A DNA stretch of 64,000 nucleotides, taken from the NCBI GenBank assembly GCA_902564565.1, contig CACFBW010000002.1, positions 1-64,000 on the forward strand, read 5' to 3'. A model generated the notes under the pieces. The model was not told the DNA's origin, did not search any database, and was given only the letters and a program-made list of their open reading frames with translations. The stretch is from an uncultured Pelagibacteraceae bacterium (GTDB lineage Bacteria; Pseudomonadota; Alphaproteobacteria; Pelagibacterales; Pelagibacteraceae). The stretch's first letter is position 1. Every line of letters begins with the position of its first letter. The translations under genes and the position numbers were made by a program. Below, one piece after another: positions 30,104 through 38,021 of the stretch.

Positions 30104-31122
30104 TGATAAAAACTGATGCAGTAATTATTGGAGCCGGTCCTACCGGGTTATTTACAGCTCATCAATTAAAACTAATAGGTTTGGATTGTGAGGTAGTTGA
30201 TAATTTAGATAAAATTGGCGGACAGTGTATCGAACTTTATCCAGATAAACCAATTTATGATATTCCAGCCATACCAGAATGCACTGGTGAAGAACTAACA
30301 AACAGTTTAATTGATCAATTAAAACCTTTTAATATTAAATTTCACCTAAATGAAAGAGTAGAAGAAGTAAAAAATAATAATGACAGGTGGGAAGTTAAAA
30401 CCAATAAAGGAACATCGTTTAACACTCCAAACATAATTATAGCAGGAGGAGTTGGCTCTTTTGAGCCAAGAAAGTTTTCCTTAAAAGATTGTGAAAAATT
30501 TGAAGATAAATCTATTTTTTATGCAATAAAAGATAAAACAATTTTTAAAAACAAAACCGTTTCAATTTTTGGAGGTGGAGATAGCGCTTTAGATTGGGCA
30601 ATTGAACTATCAAAAAATTCTAAAGTAAACTTAATACATAGAAGAGATGAGTTTAGAGGTGCGAAATCAACAGTAGACAAAATGCATAAATGGGCAAAAG
30701 AAGGCAGTATAAGCTTATACACACAATATCAATTAAAGGATGTCAAAGGAGGCCCAGAAAGTCTTGAAAGCATTGATATAGAACATGACAATAAAGAAAT
30801 AAAACATCTCAAAACTGATTTTGTTTTAGGTTTTTTTGGCTTGATAATGCAGCTTGGTCCAATAGCTAATTGGGGACTTAATTTAGATAAAAAAACAATA
30901 AATGTTGATACAGAGAAGTTTGAAACTAATCAAAAAGGCATATACGCAGTGGGTGATATTTGTACCTATCCTGGAAAATTAAAATTAATTTTATCAGGAT
31001 TTCACGAAGGAGCATTAGCTGCTCGGGCATGTTTTAAATTAGCAAGACCGAATGAAAAATATAGATTTGAATTCACTACAACTTCTACTAACTTATTAAA
31101 AAGACTTGGTAAAAAAGAGTGA
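30103..31122 (+). CDS. ferredoxin-NADP(+) reductase, thioredoxin-reductase-like type
   Basis: This two-dinucleotide-domain flavoprotein probably passes electrons between NADPH and the ferredoxin encoded just upstream. The FAD loop GAGPTG is at residues 10-15 and the NADPH loop GGGDSALDW at 157-165. The FAD-binding GDICTYPGK segment is near the C-terminus. There is no CxxC redox pair, which rules out a true thioredoxin reductase despite the overall likeness. At 339 residues it fits the YumC-type FNR family. The direct overlap with ferredoxin supports a redox pair; such a pair after proteorhodopsin is known from SAR11 genomes. Confidence 0.9.
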   Translation: MIKTDAVIIGAGPTGLFTAHQLKLIGLDCEVVDNLDKIGGQCIELYPDKPIYDIPAIPECTGEELTNSLIDQLKPFNIKFHLNERVEEVKNNNDRWEVKTNKGTSFNTPNIIIAGGVGSFEPRKFSLKDCEKFEDKSIFYAIKDKTIFKNKTVSIFGGGDSALDWAIELSKNSKVNLIHRRDEFRGAKSTVDKMHKWAKEGSISLYTQYQLKDVKGGPESLESIDIEHDNKEIKHLKTDFVLGFFGLIMQLGPIANWGLNLDKKTINVDTEKFETNQKGIYAVGDICTYPGKLKLILSGFHEGALAARACFKLARPNEKYRFEFTTTSTNLLKRLGKKE

Positions 31123-31745
31123 TTGAGCTTTTCACCGCTGATACACCAAACGGAAAAAAAATCTCTATAATGCTTGAAGAAATTGGTTGTAAATATAAGC
31201 TAACAAAAATTGATATATATAAAGGTGAACAATTTAAGTCCGAGTTTAAAAAAATAAGTCCCTTCAGCAAGATCCCCGTGATTATTGATCATGATAACAA
31301 TCTAAGTATATTCGAGTCTGGCGCTATTCTTATTTATTTAGGAGAAAAAAGTAATAAATTTTATGAAAAAAATAATAGAACAAAAATTAATCAATGGTTG
31401 ATGGCTCAAATGGGATTAATTGGTCCATTAATTGGACAGCATCATCAATTTCATCATTTTAATCCTGGTAAAAGCAAGTTCGGTGAAGAAAGATATTTTA
31501 ACATTGCTAAAAAACTTTACCAAAATCTTGATGAAAGACTTAAAGTTTCTAAATTTTTAGCCGGTGAAAATTATACAATTGCGGATATTGCAACATGGCC
31601 CTGGATAGCAAGACACGAATGGCATGATATTGGACTTAAAAATTATAAAAATTTAACTAGGTGGTATTTAGAAATAGCCAGTCGAAAAGCTGTAGTTAAA
31701 GGATATGATTTAATGGATAGTGGAGCGGTTATTCCCAAGCCTTAA
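31119..31745 (+). CDS. glutathione S-transferase family protein (YfcG/Ure2p-like)
   Basis: The N-terminal thioredoxin-like domain begins with IELFTADTPNGKKISIMLEEIG and holds the cis-proline segment KIPVI and the glutathione-binding ESGAILIYL. The helical C-terminal domain contains FLAGENYTIADIATWPW, the conserved N-capping box. It resembles the YfcG or Ure2p-like branch that acts as a disulfide reductase. At 208 residues it is normal. The start is GTG at 31119, overlapping the FNR stop as GTGA, which couples a glutathione enzyme to the ferredoxin pair. Confidence 0.9.
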   Translation: MIELFTADTPNGKKISIMLEEIGCKYKLTKIDIYKGEQFKSEFKKISPFSKIPVIIDHDNNLSIFESGAILIYLGEKSNKFYEKNNRTKINQWLMAQMGLIGPLIGQHHQFHHFNPGKSKFGEERYFNIAKKLYQNLDERLKVSKFLAGENYTIADIATWPWIARHEWHDIGLKNYKNLTRWYLEIASRKAVVKGYDLMDSGAVIPKP

Positions 31746-32158
31746 TTGTCAGCGTAAACTTTTTCTTCTTTTTCATGTTTTTCTTGAGCAGCAATACAAA
31801 GAGTTGCTACTGGTCTTGCCATTAATCTCTTGATGCCTATTGGCTCTCCAGTTTCTTCACAAAAACCATATGTGCCATCTTTAATTTTTTTTAGCGCTGA
31901 ATCAATTTTAGATATTAGTTTAATTTGTCTATTAATAGCTTTCATTTCAACATTTTTATCCGTGTAAGAACTTGCTTGATCAACGATATCTGCTGAAACA
32001 CTGTTGTCATCGATGGAGCCATTATATAAAGCTTCATTATTTGTTTTGATGATATCCGATTTCCATTCTGTTAGTTTTTTCTTAAAATAAGCTTTATGTT
32101 TTTCGCACATATACTTTTCTGTTAATTTTGGCACGTAAGTTTTAGAGATTTTGACCAT
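31742..32158 (-). CDS. dksA: DksA/TraR-family transcription factor with incomplete zinc site
   Basis: DksA binds the RNA polymerase secondary channel and works with ppGpp. The coiled-coil tip keeps the functional DxxDxA pattern as Asp57, Asp60 and Ala62. In the C-terminal globular part only two of the four zinc cysteines remain: Cys100 and Cys121, with Thr103 and Ala124 in the other places. The globular motif GEPIGIKRLMARP is conserved. At 138 residues it is near normal. Many alphaproteobacterial DksA proteins lack some cysteines, so this may be a zinc-independent form. Confidence 0.92.
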   Translation of the reverse strand: MVKISKTYVPKLTEKYMCEKHKAYFKKKLTEWKSDIIKTNNEALYNGSIDDNSVSADIVDQASSYTDKNVEMKAINRQIKLISKIDSALKKIKDGTYGFCEETGEPIGIKRLMARPVATLCIAAQEKHEKEEKVYADN

Positions 32159-32236
32159 ACTATAATTTTGACGTGCCGGAGTATATTCAGCAATTAATGG
32201 GTGTCAATACAACTTAATTCGTATAAATTTGGAAAA

Positions 32237-33559
32237 ATGAATATTTATAAAACAAATGTAAATAAGTTATTCTATATCTTTTTAACAATTCATTTAACTG
32301 TCTGGACATTGATTCCTACGCTAACAAATCAAAATTTACCTTTAGATACTATTGAAGCTTTAGCTTGGGGAAGCAATTTAGACTGGGGGTTTAACAAACA
32401 CCCTCCAGCTAGTGCTTTTTTTGTAGAAATTTTTTATCAGGTTTTTGGAAGCAATGATTGGGCATATTATTTTTTGAGTCAAATTTTTGTAACATTCTCT
32501 TTTTTTATTGTTTGGAGATTTTCTTATGAATTTTTAGGAAATAAAAATCTTTCCTTGTTTTCAGTATTATTGCTTGAGGCAATTTATTTTTATAATTTTA
32601 CATCACCCGAATTTAACGTAAATGTTTGTCAACTACCTTTCTGGACATTAACCGTTTATTATTCTTGGAAACTTTATAGTAAAAAAAAAGTTGATATTAA
32701 AGATTTTGTATTACTAGGAGTTTTTGCCGCACTTGGTTTTTTATCCAAATATCTATTTATTTATTTGTTAGTCTCGATCGACTTATTATTTTTTTATTTA
32801 ATATTTATAAAAAAAGACAGAAAATATGATTTTAATTATTTAATACCTTTAATAGTTTTTGTTGTTTTGTTAATTCCTCATATTATTTGGTTAAAAGATA
32901 ATGATTATGTTGCTATTACTTATGGTCTTCATAGAACAGGTTTAATTGAAATAAATTTTATCAACCACTTAAAATATCCGCTCATATTTTTAGCTAAACA
33001 AATTGGAATACTAATTCCATTTTTTATATTAAGCTTATTTTTAATTTCTAAATTTAAATTTAGCTTAAAATTAATTGATAAAAAACTACTTTTTTTATTA
33101 GCAATCAACATAGCACCAATTATTTTAATGTTTCTAACTTCATTAGTTTTAGGTGCTAAAATAAGAACTATGTGGATGACTCCATTTTATTTATTTTTTG
33201 GAACTTTGCTACTTTATATTTTTCAAAAACAAATAAATTTAAAAAAAATTAAAAATTTTTATATCACATTCATGTTTTTATTTTTACTTTCGCCAATTAT
33301 TTACGCTTATATTTCAATTAATCAAACAGATAAGAGAACGGATTATCCAGGAAAAGAAATAGCATCAAAAGTTCAAAAAAAATGGAATTTGGAATTTAAT
33401 GAACCAATTAATGTTGTTTTGGGTAATGAATGGAATGCTGGAAACTTATCATATCACTTAAAATCCAGACCAGTCTGGGAAGGGAAGCTGGATAAAAGAA
33501 AGCTGGACAGTTATAATATGTTTATTTGTATAGATAATATTTGTGTAGGAAATAAATGA
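32237..33559 (+). CDS. GT39/PMT-family membrane glycosyltransferase
   Basis: This is an integral membrane protein with about ten hydrophobic segments and a short polar C-terminus. The first loop contains LPLDTIEALAWG and WGFNKHPP, resembling the acidic catalytic loop of polyprenyl-phosphate-sugar transferases (ArnT, GT39 and GT83). It probably moves a sugar from a lipid carrier onto lipid A, a glycan or a protein. The frame opens earlier with GTG at 32201; I prefer ATG 32237, which has GGAAAA upstream. It is coupled by ATGA to a 41-codon gene and then to a GT2 gene. Confidence 0.78.
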   Translation: MNIYKTNVNKLFYIFLTIHLTVWTLIPTLTNQNLPLDTIEALAWGSNLDWGFNKHPPASAFFVEIFYQVFGSNDWAYYFLSQIFVTFSFFIVWRFSYEFLGNKNLSLFSVLLLEAIYFYNFTSPEFNVNVCQLPFWTLTVYYSWKLYSKKKVDIKDFVLLGVFAALGFLSKYLFIYLLVSIDLLFFYLIFIKKDRKYDFNYLIPLIVFVVLLIPHIIWLKDNDYVAITYGLHRTGLIEINFINHLKYPLIFLAKQIGILIPFFILSLFLISKFKFSLKLIDKKLLFLLAINIAPIILMFLTSLVLGAKIRTMWMTPFYLFFGTLLLYIFQKQINLKKIKNFYITFMFLFLLSPIIYAYISINQTDKRTDYPGKEIASKVQKKWNLEFNEPINVVLGNEWNAGNLSYHLKSRPVWEGKLDKRKLDSYNMFICIDNICVGNK

Positions 33560-33681
33560 AAAATTTTTTTAACGATAAGGTAAAAAAAATACTGTTTATA
33601 GTTTTAATTGTTTTGGTTATTGAATTTTCAGGATATGGTATTTTTGCTTCTTTAATGAGATTTTTAAATTCGCTAAATTAA
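33556..33681 (+). CDS. 41-residue single-span membrane peptide
   Basis: A short frame starts with ATG at 33556, overlapping the stop of the upstream glycosyltransferase as ATGA, and ends with TAA at 33679-33681. The product has a basic, polar start (KNFFNDKVKK), then one hydrophobic segment of about 20 residues (ILFIVLIVLVIEF), then a short tail. Translational coupling and position between two glycosyltransferases suggest a real gene, possibly a small subunit or a remnant of a flippase-like protein. I do not recognise a family. Confidence 0.5.
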   Translation: MKNFFNDKVKKILFIVLIVLVIEFSGYGIFASLMRFLNSLN

Positions 33682-33685
33682 CTTT

Positions 33686-34552
33686 ATGAAAGTTAAAATA
33701 TTAATACCTATTTATAATGATTGGCGCTCAGTTTTTGAACTTTTAAAAAATATTGACCAAGAAATTAATAATATTAATGCTGAAATATCCGTATTAATTA
33801 TTAATGATGGATCAAACGAAGAAAAAGAGGAAGTTCCTGAATTCAAAAATATAAAATCAATTAAAATTATAAATATGAAAAAGAACAAAGGACATGCACG
33901 ATGTAACGCTGCAGGTTTAAAGCATATATTTGAAAATGAAGATTTTGATTATGTTATTCCAATGGATGGAGATGGTGAAGATCGAGCAGAAGAAATAAAA
34001 TTATTAATAGAAAAATCTAAAGATTATCCTAGCCATGTAATAACAGCAAATAGAGTAAAAAGATCAGAAGGTTTATTTTTTAAATTTTGTTATGAAACAC
34101 ACAAACTTTTAACTTTAATATTTACAGGTCAAAACATAAAGTTTGGTAATTTTACTTTACTGCCAAAATCAATTGTTGAAAAAATGGTTCATGAAAAAGC
34201 AACTTGGAATAGTTTTTCCGGCTCATTATGCAAAGTATCAAAAGATAGGAAGTCAATTTCTTCTATACGCGGAACAAGGTTTTTTGGTCCGTCAAAAATG
34301 AGTTTTTCAAATTTAATTCAACACTCATTATCCATAATTTCTGTTTTTAAATTTACTTGGCTGGCAAGATCTATAATATTTTTATTAGTTTATTGTTACT
34401 TTATTTCAAATTTTATTTCTTTTATTACTTTAATACCAGTAGTTGTGATCATAGTGTTAAATGCAATGATTTTTACACTTTCTGCAAGAGAAAATTTAGA
34501 TGAATACAAAAATTCTTTATCAAATATCTCTAATATTGATACCATCAAATAA
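33686..34552 (+). CDS. GT2 family glycosyltransferase with C-terminal membrane segments
   Basis: The N-terminal GT-A domain has ILIPIYNDW at residues 5-13, LIINDGSNEE as the nucleotide-sugar strand, and the PMDGDGEDR segment with the metal-binding acidic residues near 96-100. Two hydrophobic segments near residues 230-275 would anchor it. It resembles dolichyl-phosphate mannose or undecaprenyl-phosphate glucose synthases, which charge the lipid carrier used by GT39-type enzymes such as the one just upstream. Together they could form a two-step glycan-modification unit. The acceptor is unknown. Confidence 0.85.
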   Translation: MKVKILIPIYNDWRSVFELLKNIDQEINNINAEISVLIINDGSNEEKEEVPEFKNIKSIKIINMKKNKGHARCNAAGLKHIFENEDFDYVIPMDGDGEDRAEEIKLLIEKSKDYPSHVITANRVKRSEGLFFKFCYETHKLLTLIFTGQNIKFGNFTLLPKSIVEKMVHEKATWNSFSGSLCKVSKDRKSISSIRGTRFFGPSKMSFSNLIQHSLSIISVFKFTWLARSIIFLLVYCYFISNFISFITLIPVVVIIVLNAMIFTLSARENLDEYKNSLSNISNIDTIK

Positions 34553-34615
34553 TGAAAAAGATTTAATTAGCTTTTTTACTTTAAAAATGATTTAAAATAA
34601 AAAAAATTAATTTTT

Positions 34616-35818
34616 ATGTACTTCATCAATCCTTTTAAAGGTTTAAGACCAACTAAAAAAAATGCATCATCAGTCGCTGTTTCTAGCACCGATCATTTAT
34701 CGAAGGATTCTCTTGTAGACCATAAAAACAATAATTCGTGGAGTTATTTGAATGTTTTTGGTGAAAAAGATAGCTCTAAATCTAAAGAACAATTTGAATT
34801 AATGAAAAAAAAATCAATCATAAAAAAAGATAAAAAAAATTCATTTTATATTTACAAAATATCAACAAGAGATCATTCACAAGTAGGGATAGTTGGGACT
34901 GCAAAACTTTCTGCTTATGACAATTTACATATACGAGGTCATGAAGAAATTTTTTTTGAAAGATCTCAAAAAAGAATGAAACAAATGGACAATTTAAATG
35001 CACAAATAGGTCCTATATATGCTGTTTACCCCGACAACAAACAACTTAATGATTTGGTAGAAAAAGAGTTAGTTAATTCTCCTGAATACTCTTTTGAGGG
35101 CATGGACGGAAGCAAGCATGAGATGTGGATTGTTGATGATGAAAATAAAGTTTTAAAAATATCTGATTTATTTAATTCTATAAATAGGATTTATATTGCG
35201 GATGGACACCATAGAATGGATGCATTATTAAAACTCTCAAAATTTAAACAACATAAAAACCACGATCATACTGGAAAAGAATTATATAATTATTTTATGA
35301 TAGCAATTTTTCCAACAAGCCAGGCAAGAATTCTTGATTACAATAGACTTATAAAAGATTTATATGGATATTCATCTTCAGATTTTATTAAGGAAGTTAA
35401 AAAAAAATTTAAAGTAGAAAAGCAAAGTTCTTCGTACAAACCTGAAAAATCTCAAATATTTGGAATGTATTTAAAAAAACAATGGTATTCTTTGGAACTT
35501 AAAGAAAAACCCCATCAGAATTTATTTCATATTATTAATTTAGACATAAATTTATTGCACTACTATTTATTGGAACCCATTTTGGGAATTGGGGATCCTA
35601 GATACGATAATAGAATTGATTTTTTAGCAGGTTTTCATGGATTGGAAGGTATTGAGAAAAAAGTAGATTCGGGCCAAGCAAAAGTTGGCTTCGCTTTATT
35701 TGCCACTCAAATGGAAAACGTCATAAGTTTTGCGGATAAAAAATTAAATATGCCACCAAAATCAACTTGGTTTGATCCTAAACCTTTAGATGGTTTAGTA
35801 GCATATGATTTCGAATAA
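34616..35818 (+). CDS. DUF1015 family protein
   Basis: This conserved protein of unknown biochemical role has the DUF1015 features: an N-terminal FKGLRP-type opening, IRGHEEIFFERSQKRMKQMD near residues 102-121, the motif ADGHHRMDALLKL near 196-208, and the C-terminal lid ending in STWFDPKPLDGLV. At 400 residues it is typical. It lies 120 bases upstream of serC-serA. DUF1015 genes commonly occur next to serine-biosynthesis genes, so a role in phosphoserine or serine metabolism is likely. The DGHHR motif recalls ParB-fold free-serine kinases, but I have not shown homology. Confidence 0.85.
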   Translation: MYFINPFKGLRPTKKNASSVAVSSTDHLSKDSLVDHKNNNSWSYLNVFGEKDSSKSKEQFELMKKKSIIKKDKKNSFYIYKISTRDHSQVGIVGTAKLSAYDNLHIRGHEEIFFERSQKRMKQMDNLNAQIGPIYAVYPDNKQLNDLVEKELVNSPEYSFEGMDGSKHEMWIVDDENKVLKISDLFNSINRIYIADGHHRMDALLKLSKFKQHKNHDHTGKELYNYFMIAIFPTSQARILDYNRLIKDLYGYSSSDFIKEVKKKFKVEKQSSSYKPEKSQIFGMYLKKQWYSLELKEKPHQNLFHIINLDINLLHYYLLEPILGIGDPRYDNRIDFLAGFHGLEGIEKKVDSGQAKVGFALFATQMENVISFADKKLNMPPKSTWFDPKPLDGLVAYDFE

Positions 35819-35938
35819 AATTTATTATTTTCTTTTAAAATTATAGTGCTGCGTCAATTCTTCATTATTTATTGCTAAAAAATATATATAAAAAAAATAG
35901 TGACATATTTTTAAAAAACAATATATCAAAACGAACTA
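35819..35938. promoter_or_regulatory. AT-rich leader upstream of serC
   Basis: This 120-base gap between the DUF1015 gene and serC is over 80% A+T. It probably carries a promoter for serC-serA. I see no strong hairpin, no clear ribosome site and no convincing -35/-10 pair. A structured serC leader is known upstream of serC in some alphaproteobacteria, but I cannot recognise it here. Confidence 0.3.
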
Positions 35939-37093
35939 ATGGAAAAACCAAGCACAAAACCTAAAAATCCAAATTTTTCAAGCGGGCCATGCTCTAAACG
36001 CCCTGGTTGGAGTATGGATGTTTTAAAAAATTCCCCAATAGGAAGATCACATAGACATAAAGTTTGCAAAGAAAAGCTGAATGAGGCGATAGTTAAATCT
36101 AAGAAAATTCTACAGTTACCGGATTCTTACTTAGTTGGGATAATGACGGGCTCAAATACTGGTGCTTTGGAATCGGCCATGTGGTCTCTTTTGGGTTGTA
36201 AAGGCGTTGATGTTTTAGCCTGGGAAAATTTTGGAAAAGATTGGGTAATAGACATACTTGAACAATTAAAAATAAAAGATGTAAACAGTCATGTAACTGA
36301 TTATGGAACTCTTCCAGATTTAACAAAGGTAAATTTCAAAAATGATGTAATTTTTACGTGGAATGGAACAACTGCTGGCGTGAGAATTCCTAATGGTGAT
36401 TGGATACCTGAAGATAGAGAAGGCTTAACAATTTGTGATGCTACATCAGGAATTTTTGCTATGGATATAGATTGTAGTAAGCTTGATGTCATAACATGGT
36501 CTTGGCAAAAAGTCTTAGGAGCAGAAGCTGCTCATGGAATGGTAGCATTATCTCCACGTGCAGTTCAAAGACTTGAAACTCATACTCCTTCTTGGCCAAT
36601 TCCAAAACTATTTAGATTGGCAAATAAAAAAAAATTAATAAAAGGTATTTTTGAAGGTGGTACAATCAATACTCCTTCAATGATTTGTGTTGAGGATGTA
36701 TTGGATGCTTTAAAGTGGGTTGAGTCTGTGGGTGGCACAAAAGGACTAATAAAAATTTCAAGCGACAACTTACAAATTGTAGAAGAGTGGATAAGTAAAA
36801 GTGATAATTTTAAATTTATGTGTGAAGATAAGAAATCAAGATCTTCAACAAGTATTACAGTGTTAATTAAAGATGAATGGTTTACAAAATTTAATGAAGA
36901 AGAACAAAGAGCAGTATTAAAAAAATTATTTTCACTCCTAGAAAAAGAAGGAGTAGCTAATGATATTAACGGTTATCCTAAAGCACCTCCTAGTATAAGA
37001 ATATGGGGCGGATCAACTGTGCAAAATAGTGACATCAAAGCACTATTACCTTGGATTGATTGGGCGTATAATTCAATAAAAAATAATGCCTAA
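35939..37093 (+). CDS. serC: phosphoserine aminotransferase
   Basis: SerC makes O-phosphoserine from 3-phosphohydroxypyruvate and glutamate with PLP. It starts with the KPNFSSGPCSKRPGW-like N-terminus (residues 9-24). The PLP-binding segment WSWQKVLGAEAAHG places the Schiff-base lysine near residue 190. The length (384) and GGTINTPSMICVEDV fit the longer alphaproteobacterial-type SerC. Its last 8 bases overlap serA, so the two serine-pathway enzymes are coupled. Confidence 0.95.
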   Translation: MEKPSTKPKNPNFSSGPCSKRPGWSMDVLKNSPIGRSHRHKVCKEKLNEAIVKSKKILQLPDSYLVGIMTGSNTGALESAMWSLLGCKGVDVLAWENFGKDWVIDILEQLKIKDVNSHVTDYGTLPDLTKVNFKNDVIFTWNGTTAGVRIPNGDWIPEDREGLTICDATSGIFAMDIDCSKLDVITWSWQKVLGAEAAHGMVALSPRAVQRLETHTPSWPIPKLFRLANKKKLIKGIFEGGTINTPSMICVEDVLDALKWVESVGGTKGLIKISSDNLQIVEEWISKSDNFKFMCEDKKSRSSTSITVLIKDEWFTKFNEEEQRAVLKKLFSLLEKEGVANDINGYPKAPPSIRIWGGSTVQNSDIKALLPWIDWAYNSIKNNA

Positions 37094-38021
37094 GGTTTTA
37101 ATTTCAGACTCAATGAGCAGTGTTGCTCAAAAAATTTTTGAGAAAAATAATATTTCTGTTGATGTAAAAACTGGCTTATCAGAAGAAGAAATTATTAAAA
37201 TTATTCCGGAGTACGATGGAATGGTTGTTAGATCAGCTACAAAAGTAACAAAAAAAATAATTGAAGCTGCAAAAAATTTAAAAGTAATCGGAAGAGCTGG
37301 TGCTGGTGTTGACAATATAGATGTGCCAACAGCCAAAGAAAAAAATATGATTGTTATGAATACCCCTGGTGGAAATGCCAATGCAACAGCAGAACATGCA
37401 TTTGCATTAATCATGTCAACTCTAAGAAAAATTCCTTTTGCCAATGAGACAACTCATAAAGGACTATGGGAGAAAAAAAATATTAAAGGTACCGAACTTT
37501 CAAAAAAAACTTTAGGTATAGTTGGCTTTGGAAATGTAGGTGTGAGATTAAGTAATCTTGTTAAAGGTTTTGATATGAAAATATTGGTTAATTCGAAGTC
37601 ACTAGAATCTAGAAAAAAAGACTATCCACATGTAGAAAATGTAAGCTTCGATGAATTGATAAGCAAAAGTGACATTATAAGTTTTCATTGTAAGGCCCCT
37701 AAAGATGGCAAGCCAATGATTGCTAAAGAGCATTATAAAAAAATGAAACCTACAACTTATATAATTAATGCTGCTAGAGGTAACATTGTTGATGAAAAAG
37801 ATTTAAATGATGCGCTTAATGAAAACCTAATTGCTGGAGCAGCAGTAGATGTTTTTTCAAAAGAACCAGCTAAAGAAAATATTTTATTCAACAATCCAAA
37901 AGTTATTTTAACTCCACATATAGCAGCATCTACAACAGAAGCATCAATGGTTGTAGCTCAAATGGTAGCCAATCAAATATCAGATTTTTTATTAAAGGGT
38001 GTCAAATTAAATACTGTTTAG
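37086..38021 (+). CDS. serA: D-3-phosphoglycerate dehydrogenase, short form without ACT domain
   Basis: SerA oxidises 3-phosphoglycerate in the first step of serine synthesis. The D-2-hydroxyacid dehydrogenase core is complete: GRAGAGVDNIDVPTA, the NAD loop GIVGFGNVG near residues 143-151, the NAARGNIVDEKDL segment and the catalytic His in LTPHIAASTTEA. At 311 residues it ends after the catalytic domain. It lacks the intervening and ACT domains of the 410-530-residue enzymes, so serine feedback through an ACT domain is not expected. Overlap with serC supports SerA over another hydroxyacid dehydrogenase. Confidence 0.9.
   Translation: MPKVLISDSMSSVAQKIFEKNNISVDVKTGLSEEEIIKIIPEYDGMVVRSATKVTKKIIEAAKNLKVIGRAGAGVDNIDVPTAKEKNMIVMNTPGGNANATAEHAFALIMSTLRKIPFANETTHKGLWEKKNIKGTELSKKTLGIVGFGNVGVRLSNLVKGFDMKILVNSKSLESRKKDYPHVENVSFDELISKSDIISFHCKAPKDGKPMIAKEHYKKMKPTTYIINAARGNIVDEKDLNDALNENLIAGAAVDVFSKEPAKENILFNNPKVILTPHIAASTTEASMVVAQMVANQISDFLLKGVKLNTV

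Noticed and set aside
30103-31122. Thioredoxin reductase
   Set aside because: The redox-active CxxC pair is missing and a ferredoxin gene is directly coupled, so an FNR is more likely.
35819-35938. serC-type RNA leader or riboswitch
   Set aside because: I could not draw a convincing conserved stem; the region is low-complexity A/T.
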